DNA from: Symbiodinium natans
Taxonomy: Eukaryota > Sar > Dinophyceae > Suessiales > Symbiodiniaceae
Direction: 5' to 3'
Assembly (NCBI GenBank): GCA_905221605.1
Contig: CAJNDS010001507.1
Location: 1 to 16,006 of the forward strand
DNA length: 16,006 nt
The notes below the pieces were generated by a model. The model made no database searches. It worked only from the letters and a program-made list of their open reading frames with translations, and was not told where the DNA came from. Both the position numbers and the translations under genes were made by a program. This document shows, in pieces, positions 1 to 7,802 of the stretch. Every line of letters starts with the position of its first letter. The stretch's first letter is position 1.

Positions 1-135
1 TCATCTTCGTCCGGTCGCCAATGCCATTACCAAACACGAGCGGCGCTTCAGAACCACAGAGCAACAGCACAAGGAAGAAGGGCGGCAGAGACCGAAGACG
101 GCGCGTCAGCTCCAGGCTAACTCGGGCCCATTTTC

Positions 136-154
136 GGGGCCAAATTCCGGCCCC
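136..154. repeat. Inverted repeat GGGGCC-7 nt-GGCCCC
   Basis: The perfect 6-bp arms GGGGCC (136-141) and GGCCCC (149-154) are separated by AAATTCC. A hairpin is possible in single-stranded DNA or RNA. There is no following T-run, so I do not call it a terminator. It is present at the same phase in every copy. Confidence 0.7.
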
Positions 155-215
155 AGAGCTGTATCTGGCGACCCCCGATTTTGGGCTTAGGCGCAAGACA
201 AACACCAATTCAGAC

Positions 216-233
216 GGCCCCAAAAATGGGGCC
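216..233. repeat. Perfect hairpin GGCCCCA-AAAA-TGGGGCC
   Basis: The perfect 7-bp arms at 216-222 and 227-233 flank a 4-nt AAAA loop. This is one of the strongest short stem-loops I see in the unit. It is preserved in all nine copies. Its function is unknown. Confidence 0.8.
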
Positions 234-424
234 ACCAAAAACCATTCCAGGGGCCATCAAGCAACCTCATTTTCGGGCCCCGACAAGATCGACCTCTATT
301 GGCACTGGCACAGCCTTCCATAATGGTTTCGGAAATCTTAAGCTGCGTTGGACCTGCAACAATCCCAACCAGTGTAAGCTTGTGCAAAGAACCTTATACC
401 TCTGCAACAATACTCGTCCTTTGC

Positions 425-437
425 CGGGGAGGCCCCG
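425..437. repeat. Short inverted repeat CGGGG-AGG-CCCCG
   Basis: The 5-bp perfect arms 425-429 and 433-437 enclose AGG. Copy 1's private G/A difference at 423 lies two bases outside the left arm and does not disturb pairing. Confidence 0.6.
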
Positions 438-440
438 CAT

Positions 441-656
441 GAGCGGCAGCGGAAAAGCAACACATTCATGGATCCTGAAATGGGCCGCGGAAAAATGACA
501 TCTGGCACTATTACGAGAAAACTTGTGAAGAAGACTTGCAGGAAACTTTCGATTCTGAGAAAGCAACAAAACCTTTTCTGTCCTTGAAAAGCAAACCCTT
601 ACAAATAACAGAAAAACTCCTGGAAATTCTACCCTGCTCAAACCCATAGAATTTTC
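441..656. other. A-tract-rich, strand-skewed non-coding segment
   Basis: The plus strand carries many runs of three to five A (for example 453-456, 491-495, 518-521, 568-571, 587-590 and 612-616) and few equivalent T-runs, so A greatly exceeds T. The A-runs are irregularly spaced, unlike the following module. No gene, RNA or promoter motif is recognised. The segment leads directly into the phased AAACCC block. Confidence 0.6.
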
Positions 657-705
657 TGAAACCTCGCGGAAACCTTCGGAAACCCAAGCGGAAACCCAGC
701 GGATA

Positions 706-815
706 CCCAGCGGAAACCCTCGGAAACCCGTGGGAAACCCAAGGAAACCCAGCGGAAACCCAGCGGAAACCCAGCGGAAACCCTCGGAAACCCTTGGGAA
801 ACCCAAGGAAACCCA
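706..815. repeat. 64-bp higher-order direct repeat inside the AAACCC block
   Basis: The 46 bp at 706-751 recur at 770-815 with one mismatch (G730 versus T794), an offset of 64 bp. That offset spans six AAACCC steps. It indicates that the minisatellite grew partly by duplication of a multi-word segment before the 1.95-kb unit was amplified, since all copies share it. Confidence 0.85.
792..808. repeat. Perfect hairpin CCTTGGG-AAA-CCCAAGG
   Basis: The 7-bp arms at 792-798 and 802-808 flank an AAA loop inside the minisatellite. The paralogous site in the first higher-order copy (728-744) has G instead of T at 730, so its stem is interrupted. It is present in every full unit. Confidence 0.7.
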
Positions 816-847
816 AAGCCGGTATTCGGAAACCCATCGGAAACCCC

Positions 848-1166
848 TTAGAACGGAGCCGATTCACCCTTTGGAAAATTACAAAGGTTTAATGAAGGGG
901 AGCAGTGCAGGCAAGGATCGGACGCCGCCTCCAGTGTTATATTACCGGCGGTTTGCAGAGGGTGAGTGACCAGCAGACACATTGTCAAACTTCACCGCTC
1001 CCGTGCATGCTTTGCCGGAGGCCACATGCGTTCACGCGCAGACAACTCTGGAATTCAAAAGGCTGCACTGCAATTTACTGCAAGGGATCACTTCTGTGAG
1101 CACCACACACAGCGCAGACTTCCACCAAACATGGACTTCAGATACAAACTTCTTCACAAGCGCACT
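848..1166. other. Unique non-coding segment between the minisatellite and the 7-bp tract
   Basis: No gene or RNA is recognised. There is a small direct repeat ACTGCAA at 1067-1073 and 1077-1083. A GTGAGT word at 962-967 resembles a 5' splice site, but there is no credible coding exon beside it. The segment is identical in all full copies as far as I could compare. Confidence 0.55.
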
Positions 1167-1194
1167 CACTGGTCACTGGTCACTGGTCACTGGT
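1167..1194. repeat. CACTGGT 7-bp tandem tract, length-variable
   Basis: Copy 1 has four perfect CACTGGT units (28 bp). Copies 2-8 have three (21 bp), at 3123-3143, 5071-5091, 7020-7040, 8969-8989, 10918-10938, 12867-12887 and 14816-14836. The one-unit difference accounts for the 7-bp extra length of copy 1 and alters the reading frames across it. This pattern is typical of replication slippage. Confidence 0.93.
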
Positions 1195-1205
1195 CCACCT
1201 GATCG

Positions 1206-1250
1206 GGAGGGCTTGGCTACGCGCTGCTACCAAAACTGCAAGAGCCCTCC
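1206..1250. repeat. Inverted repeat GGAGGGCT / AGCCCTCC
   Basis: The perfect 8-bp arms at 1206-1213 and 1243-1250 are separated by 29 nt. The right arm ends two bases before the 16-bp palindrome, so two dyad elements lie side by side in each unit. There is no adjacent T-run to suggest a terminator. Confidence 0.55.
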
Positions 1251-1251
1251 T

Positions 1252-1267
1252 CTAGACTCGAGTCTAG
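1252..1267. repeat. 16-bp perfect palindrome CTAGACTCGAGTCTAG
   Basis: This is a perfect self-complementary 16-mer centred on CTCGAG. It occurs once per unit: 3201-3216, 5149-5164, 7098-7113, 9047-9062, 10996-11011, 12945-12960 and 14894-14909. A dimeric DNA-binding protein site is possible, but nothing in the sequence identifies a partner. Confidence 0.85.
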
Positions 1268-1956
1268 CAACTCCACGACCTATCTCATCGCAGTACTCTA
1301 CGCAAAACTCGAAAAAAATGCCGGCGCAGCGTTCCCAGCAGCTCTGCTGTCACCACGGATGAAAATAACACTCGGGAACACATCGTCTAGCCATTCACAG
1401 CAGCTACCAGGCTACCACAAGGAAACTGCTCTTGGGAGATATTTCACGCGCATCTAGCAAGCTGACGAGGTGCGATAAACGTCAGTCAGAGACAGACACT
1501 GGCGGAGTCTGCGCCAGGCGCCAGCGCAACGCGCACGCAACTCCTGTCAATGGCATTTCCACTTGTCTCAGCTGCTCTGCAGCCTCGTTCCCACTGGCTC
1601 CAGGACCCCAAAGCTGCTAATACAGCGTATGGCAAGAAGCTCACTGCCACTATTAAAAGCATGTTTTCGAAGATTCTGAAATGAACGGCAGCATGTTGAA
1701 AACCCTGCCCAGCCATTTGAAACCTCCCACTTCGCAGACTTTTCGTTGCAAATGCTAGTAGCTAGCAAACTCGGGCTCAGATGGCAGCAAGAGCTAGTCT
1801 GGTTTTGAAAAACCATAACAAACCTAGCAAATCATCTACTGGAAAGAATTCCAAATCTTGTAGATAGCCAAAGCTTCATGGGCAGAAACTGCGACTCTGA
1901 AAACAGGTCCAGAAATAACACGAAAGCCGTGGCCGCGCAAGCGTGACCTCCAGAGT
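1268..1956. other. Unique non-coding remainder of the unit
   Basis: No protein family or structural RNA is recognised across these roughly 690 bp. The segment holds a 7-A run at 1312-1318 (six in copy 8) and CAGCAG-CT-CTGCTG at 1336-1349. CTGGCG-7 nt-CGCCAG is at 1499-1517, with copy 2's 1-bp deletion in its loop, and tandem GCGCCAG words are at 1511-1524. TGCTAG-TAG-CTAGCA is at 1753-1767. Short reading frames here differ in length between copies because of the indels. Confidence 0.55.
1753..1767. repeat. Hairpin TGCTAG-TAG-CTAGCA
   Basis: Perfect 6-bp arms flank a 3-nt loop. Together with the palindrome at 1252-1267, CTAG is the recurrent core of two dyads in the unit. It is seen at the same phase in all eight full copies. 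Confidence 0.65.
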
Positions 1957-3904
1957 TCATCTTCGTCCGGTCGCCAATGCCATTACCAAACACGAGCGGC
2001 GCTTCAGAACCACAGAGCAACAGCACAAGGAAGAAGGGCGGCAGAGACCGAAGACGGCGCGTCAGCTCCAGGCTAACTCGGGCCCATTTTCGGGGCCAAA
2101 TTCCGGCCCCAGAGCTGTATCTGGCGACCCCCGATTTTGGGCTTAGGCGTAAGACAAACACCAATTCAGACGGCCCCAAAAATGGGGCCACCAAAAACCA
2201 TTCCAGGGGCCATCAAGCAACCTCATTTTCGGGCCCCGACAAGATCGACCTCTATTGGCACTGGCACAGCCTTCCATAATGGTTTCGGAAATCTTAAGCT
2301 GCGTTGGACCTGCAACAATCCCAACCAGTGTAAGCTTGTGCAAAGAACCTTATACCTCTGCAACAATACTCGTCCTTTACCGGGGAGGCCCCGCATGAGC
2401 GGCAGCGGAAAAGCAACACATTCATGGATCCTGAAATGGGCCGCGGAAAAATGACATCTGGCACTATTACGAGAAAACTTGTGAAGAAGACTTGCAGGAA
2501 ACTTTCGATTCTGAGAAAGCAACAAAACCTTTTCTGTCCTTGAAAAGCAAACCCTTACAAATAACAGAAAAACTCCTGGAAATTCTACCCTGCTCAAACC
2601 CATAGAATTTTCTGAAACCTCGCGGAAACCTTCGGAAACCCAAGCGGAAACCCAGCGGATACCCAGCGGAAACCCTCGGAAACCCGTGGGAAACCCAAGG
2701 AAACCCAGCGGAAACCCAGCGGAAACCCAGCGGAAACCCTCGGAAACCCTTGGGAAACCCAAGGAAACCCAAAGCCGGTATTCGGAAACCCATCGGAAAC
2801 CCCTTAGAACGGAGCCGATTCACCCTTTGGAAAATTACAAAGGTTTAATGAAGGGGAGCAGTGCAGGCAAGGATCGGACGCCGCCTCCAGTGTTATATTA
2901 CCGGCGGTTTGCAGAGGGTGAGTGACCAGCAGACACATTGTCAAACTTCACCGCTCCCGTGCATGCTTTGCCGGAGGCCACATGCGTTCACGCGCAGACA
3001 ACTCTGGAATTCAAAAGGCTGCACTGCAATTTACTGCAAGGGATCACTTCTGTGAGCACCACACACAGCGCAGACTTCCACCAAACATGGACTTCAGATA
3101 CAAACTTCTTCACAAGCGCACTCACTGGTCACTGGTCACTGGTCCACCTGATCGGGAGGGCTTGGCTACGCGCTGCTACCAAAACTGCAAGAGCCCTCCT
3201 CTAGACTCGAGTCTAGCAACTCCACGACCTATCTCATCGCAGTACTCTACGCAAAACTCGAAAAAAATGCCGGCGCAGCGTTCCCAGCAGCTCTGCTGTC
3301 ACCACGGATGAAAATAACACTCGGGAACACATCGTCTAGCCATTCACAGCAGCTACCAGGCTACCACAAGGAAACTGCTCTTGGGAGATATTTCACGCGC
3401 ATCTAGCAAGCTGACGAGGTGCGATAAACGTCAGTCAGAGACAGACACTGGCGGAGCTGCGCCAGGCGCCAGCGCAACGCGCACGCAACTCCTGTCAATG
3501 GCATTTCCACTTGTCTCAGCTGCTCTGCAGCCTCGTTCCCACTGGCTCCAGGACCCCAAAGCTGCTAATACAGCGTATGGCAAGAAGCTCACTGCCACTA
3601 TTAAAAGCATGTTTTCGAAGATTCTGAAATGAACGGCAGCATGTTGAAAACCCTGCCCAGCCATTTGAAACCTCCCACTTCGCAGACTTTTCGTTGCAAA
3701 TGCTAGTAGCTAGCAAACTCGGGCTCAGATGGCAGCAAGAGCTAGTCTGGTTTTGAAAAACCATAACAAACCTAGCAAATCATCTACTGGAAAGAATTCC
3801 AAATCTTGTAGATAGCCAAAGCTTCATGGGCAGAAACTGCGACTCTGAAAACAGGTCCAGAAATAACACGAAAGCCGTGGCCGCGCAAGCGTGACCTCCA
3901 GAGT
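1957..3904 (+). repeat. Satellite copy 2 (1,948 bp)
   Basis: This copy differs from the consensus by loss of a single T immediately after 3456 (GAGTCTG in other copies, GAGCTG here). The lost base lies in the loop of a small inverted repeat. The deletion shifts every reading frame across the site: a 62-codon plus-strand frame seen in other copies becomes 83 codons here. This is evidence that the frame is not maintained. Confidence 0.97.
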
Positions 3905-5853
3905 TCATCTTCGTCCGGTCGCCAATGCCATTACCAAACACGAGCGGCGCTTCAGAACCACAGAGCAACAGCACAAGGAAGAAGGGCGGCAGAGACCGAA
4001 GACGGCGCGTCAGCTCCAGGCTAACTCGGGCCCATTTTCGGGGCCAAATTCCGGCCCCAGAGCTGTATCTGGCGACCCCCGATTTTGGGCTTAGGCGTAA
4101 GACAAACACCAATTCAGACGGCCCCAAAAATGGGGCCACCAAAAACCATTCCAGGGGCCATCAAGCAACCTCATTTTCGGGCCCCGACAAGATCGACCTC
4201 TATTGGCACTGGCACAGCCTTCCATAATGGTTTCGGAAATCTTAAGCTGCGTTGGACCTGCAACAATCCCAACCAGTGTAAGCTTGTGCAAAGAACCTTA
4301 TACCTCTGCAACAATACTCGTCCTTTACCGGGGAGGCCCCGCATGAGCGGCAGCGGAAAAGCAACACATTCATGGATCCTGAAATGGGCCGCGGAAAAAT
4401 GACATCTGGCACTATTACGAGAAAACTTGTGAAGAAGACTTGCAGGAAACTTTCGATTCTGAGAAAGCAACAAAACCTTTTCTGTCCTTGAAAAGCAAAC
4501 CCTTACAAATAACAGAAAAACTCCTGGAAATTCTACCCTGCTCAAACCCATAGAATTTTCTGAAACCTCGCGGAAACCTTCGGAAACCCAAGCGGAAACC
4601 CAGCGGATACCCAGCGGAAACCCTCGGAAACCCGTGGGAAACCCAAGGAAACCCAGCGGAAACCCAGCGGAAACCCAGCGGAAACCCTCGGAAACCCTTG
4701 GGAAACCCAAGGAAACCCAAAGCCGGTATTCGGAAACCCATCGGAAACCCCTTAGAACGGAGCCGATTCACCCTTTGGAAAATTACAAAGGTTTAATGAA
4801 GGGGAGCAGTGCAGGCAAGGATCGGACGCCGCCTCCAGTGTTATATTACCGGCGGTTTGCAGAGGGTGAGTGACCAGCAGACACATTGTCAAACTTCACC
4901 GCTCCCGTGCATGCTTTGCCGGAGGCCACATGCGTTCACGCGCAGACAACTCTGGAATTCAAAAGGCTGCACTGCAATTTACTGCAAGGGATCACTTCTG
5001 TGAGCACCACACACAGCGCAGACTTCCACCAAACATGGACTTCAGATACAAACTTCTTCACAAGCGCACTCACTGGTCACTGGTCACTGGTCCACCTGAT
5101 CGGGAGGGCTTGGCTACGCGCTGCTACCAAAACTGCAAGAGCCCTCCTCTAGACTCGAGTCTAGCAACTCCACGACCTATCTCATCGCAGTACTCTACGC
5201 AAAACTCGAAAAAAATGCCGGCGCAGCGTTCCCAGCAGCTCTGCTGTCACCACGGATGAAAATAACACTCGGGAACACATCGTCTAGCCATTCACAGCAG
5301 CTACCAGGCTACCACAAGGAAACTGCTCTTGGGAGATATTTCACGCGCATCTAGCAAGCTGACGAGGTGCGATAAACGTCAGTCAGAGACAGACACTGGC
5401 GGAGTCTGCGCCAGGCGCCAGCGCAACGCGCACGCAACTCCTGTCAATGGCATTTCCACTTGTCTCAGCTGCTCTGCAGCCTCGTTCCCACTGGCTCCAG
5501 GACCCCAAAGCTGCTAATACAGCGTATGGCAAGAAGCTCACTGCCACTATTAAAAGCATGTTTTCGAAGATTCTGAAATGAACGGCAGCATGTTGAAAAC
5601 CCTGCCCAGCCATTTGAAACCTCCCACTTCGCAGACTTTTCGTTGCAAATGCTAGTAGCTAGCAAACTCGGGCTCAGATGGCAGCAAGAGCTAGTCTGGT
5701 TTTGAAAAACCATAACAAACCTAGCAAATCATCTACTGGAAAGAATTCCAAATCTTGTAGATAGCCAAAGCTTCATGGGCAGAAACTGCGACTCTGAAAA
5801 CAGGTCCAGAAATAACACGAAAGCCGTGGCCGCGCAAGCGTGACCTCCAGAGT
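3905..5853 (+). repeat. Satellite copy 3 (1,949 bp, consensus)
   Basis: A full-length consensus copy in which I saw no private difference. Its AAACCC block is at 4561-4751, its CACTGGT tract at 5071-5091 (three units) and its 16-bp palindrome at 5149-5164. Confidence 0.97.
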
Positions 5854-7802
5854 TCATCTTCGTCCGGTCGCCAATGCCATTACCAAACACGAGCGGCGCT
5901 TCAGAACCACAGAGCAACAGCACAAGGAAGAAGGGCGGCAGAGACCGAAGACGGCGCGTCAGCTCCAGGCTAACTCGGGCCCATTTTCGGGGCCAAATTC
6001 CGGCCCCAGAGCTGTATCTGGCGACCCCCGATTTTGGGCTTAGGCGTAAGACAAACACCAATTCAGACGGCCCCAAAAATGGGGCCACCAAAAACCATTC
6101 CAGGGGCCATCAAGCAACCTCATTTTCGGGCCCCGACAAGATCGACCTCTATTGGCACTGGCACAGCCTTCCATAATGGTTTCGGAAATCTTAAGCTGCG
6201 TTGGACCTGCAACAATCCCAACCAGTGTAAGCTTGTGCAAAGAACCTTATACCTCTGCAACAATACTCGTCCTTTACCGGGGAGGCCCCGCATGAGCGGC
6301 AGCGGAAAAGCAACACATTCATGGATCCTGAAATGGGCCGCGGAAAAATGACATCTGGCACTATTACGAGAAAACTTGTGAAGAAGACTTGCAGGAAACT
6401 TTCGATTCTGAGAAAGCAACAAAACCTTTTCTGTCCTTGAAAAGCAAACCCTTACAAATAACAGAAAAACTCCTGGAAATTCTACCCTGCTCAAACCCAT
6501 AGAATTTTCTGAAACCTCGCGGAAACCTTCGGAAACCCAAGCGGAAACCCAGCGGATACCCAGCGGAAACCCTCGGAAACCCGTGGGAAACCCAAGGAAA
6601 CCCAGCGGAAACCCAGCGGAAACCCAGCGGAAACCCTCGGAAACCCTTGGGAAACCCAAGGAAACCCAAAGCCGGTATTCGGAAACCCATCGGAAACCCC
6701 TTAGAACGGAGCCGATTCACCCTTTGGAAAATTACAAAGGTTTAATGAAGGGGAGCAGTGCAGGCAAGGATCGGACGCCGCCTCCAGTGTTATATTACCG
6801 GCGGTTTGCAGAGGGTGAGTGACCAGCAGACACATTGTCAAACTTCACCGCTCCCGTGCATGCTTTGCCGGAGGCCACATGCGTTCACGCGCAGACAACT
6901 CTGGAATTCAAAAGGCTGCACTGCAATTTACTGCAAGGGATCACTTCTGTGAGCACCACACACAGCGCAGACTTCCACCAAACATGGACTTCAGATACAA
7001 ACTTCTTCACAAGCGCACTCACTGGTCACTGGTCACTGGTCCACCTGATCGGGAGGGCTTGGCTACGCGCTGCTACCAAAACTGCAAGAGCCCTCCTCTA
7101 GACTCGAGTCTAGCAACTCCACGACCTATCTCATCGCAGTACTCTACGCAAAACTCGAAAAAAATGCCGGCGCAGCGTTCCCAGCAGCTCTGCTGTCACC
7201 ACGGATGAAAATAACACTCGGGAACACATCGTCTAGCCATTCACAGCAGCTACCAGGCTACCACAAGGAAACTGCTCTTGGGAGATATTTCACGCGCATC
7301 TAGCAAGCTGACGAGGTGCGATAAACGTCAGTCAGAGACAGACACTGGCGGAGTCTGCGCCAGGCGCCAGCGCAACGCGCACGCAACTCCTGTCAATGGC
7401 ATTTCCACTTGTCTCAGCTGCTCTGCAGCCTCGTTCCCACTGGCTCCAGGACCCCAAAGCTGCTAATACAGCGTATGGCAAGAAGCTCACTGCCACTATT
7501 AAAAGCATGTTTTCGAAGATTCTGAAATGAACGGCAGCATGTTGAAAACCCTGCCCAGCCATTTGAAACCTCCCACTTCGCAGACTTTTCGTTGCAAATG
7601 CTAGTAGCTAGCAAACTCGGGCTCAGATGGCAGCAAGAGCTAGTCTGGTTTTGAAAAACCATAACAAACCTAGCAAATCATCTACTGGAAAGAATTCCAA
7701 ATCTTGTAGATAGCCAAAGCTTCATGGGCAGAAACTGCGACTCTGAAAACAGGTCCAGAAATAACACGAAAGCCGTGGCCGCGCAAGCGTGACCTCCAGA
7801 GT
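5854..7802 (+). repeat. Satellite copy 4 (1,949 bp, consensus)
   Basis: A full-length consensus copy in which I saw no private difference. Its AAACCC block is at 6510-6700, its CACTGGT tract at 7020-7040 and its palindrome at 7098-7113. Confidence 0.97.

Larger units (their letters stand above)
120..440. repeat. GGCCCC/GGGGCC-rich module of the unit (copy 1)
   Basis: This stretch is dense in G/C-block words on both strands: GGGCCC at 124, GGGGCC at 136, GGCCCC at 149, GGCCCC at 216, GGGGCC at 228 and 249, GGGCCCC at 276, and CGGGG-AGG-CCCCG at 425-437. Several pair as short inverted repeats, listed separately. An ATTTT word next to a G-run recurs at about 130, 177 and 268 on the plus strand and once on the minus strand within 216-233. 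No gene or RNA family is recognised. The module repeats in copies 2-8, and in copy 9 up to the window end. Confidence 0.75.
657..847. repeat. Helically spaced AAACCC minisatellite block
   Basis: Seventeen AAACC/AAACCC words (one degenerate, ATACCC at 703) start at 659, 670, 680, 692, 703, 714, 724, 735, 745, 756, 767, 778, 788, 799, 809, 830 and 841. Spacing is 10-12 bp apart from one double step of 21 bp. From first to last is 182 bp over 17 steps, about 10.7 bp per step, close to one turn of B-DNA. Linkers between words are mainly AGCGG, TCGG, AAGG or TGGG. The block holds no stop codon in several frames, which creates spurious low-complexity reading frames on both strands. Equivalent blocks are 2613-2803, 4561-4751, 6510-6700, 8459-8649, 10408-10598, 12357-12547 and 14306-14496. 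Confidence 0.92.
1..1956 (+). repeat. Satellite copy 1 (1,956 bp; most divergent copy)
   Basis: This copy carries three private differences. C at 194 is T in all eight other copies. G at 423 is A in the seven other copies that cover the site. There are four CACTGGT units at 1167-1194 where all other copies have three. The module coordinates used in the other entries refer to this copy. Confidence 0.97.

Noticed and set aside
173-190. Resemblance of the ATTTTGG region (and the 216-233 hairpin) to a dinoflagellate spliced-leader RNA gene
   Set aside because: Only the ATTTTGG core and the GCC/GGC dyad are shared. The flanking leader bases do not match and there is no clear donor site at the right place.
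318-358. Faint similarity around TCGGAA...TTAAGC...GG.CCTG to the central part of 5S rRNA
   Set aside because: Only scattered bases agree. The upstream and downstream 5S helices and internal promoter spacing are absent.
21-498. Overlapping 100- and 105-codon plus-strand frames in the GGCCCC-rich module
   Set aside because: They overlap in different frames, one needs a non-ATG start, and neither resembles a known protein. The single-base difference at 194 changes an amino acid in one of them without any sign of constraint.
267-806. 179-codon minus-strand reading frame, present in every full copy, with Gly-Phe-Pro/Val-Ser-rich repeats
   Set aside because: Its N-terminal part is the translation of the AAACCC minisatellite, which lacks stops in several frames. 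The rest matches no family I know, and it overlaps other equally open frames on both strands. It is unchanged between copies only because the DNA itself is almost invariant.
657-847. CRISPR array
   Set aside because: The repeats are 10-12 bp with 4-5-bp linkers and a helical-period spacing. There are no 20-50-bp repeats with unique spacers and no cas genes.
657-847. Canonical G-quadruplex on the minus strand from the GGG runs
   Set aside because: GGG runs are separated by about 7-8 nt, at or beyond the usual loop limit, so any quadruplex would be weak.
730-969. 79-codon plus-strand Lys/Pro/Glu-rich frame
   Set aside because: This is the opposite-strand low-complexity reading of the same minisatellite, with no domain and no start context that I could support.
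962-1582. Possible intron: GTGAGT donor at 962 and a pyrimidine-rich tract ending CTGCAG at 1582
   Set aside because: The splice-like words are good, but joining the flanking frames adds only about a dozen codons before a stop, and the upstream exon would be minisatellite. This is most likely chance.
1863-1980. Possible tRNA-like A-box (TAGCCAAAG) and B-box-like GTTCATCTT
   Set aside because: The B-box lacks the GTTCGA core, no cloverleaf arms pair, and no T-run terminator follows.
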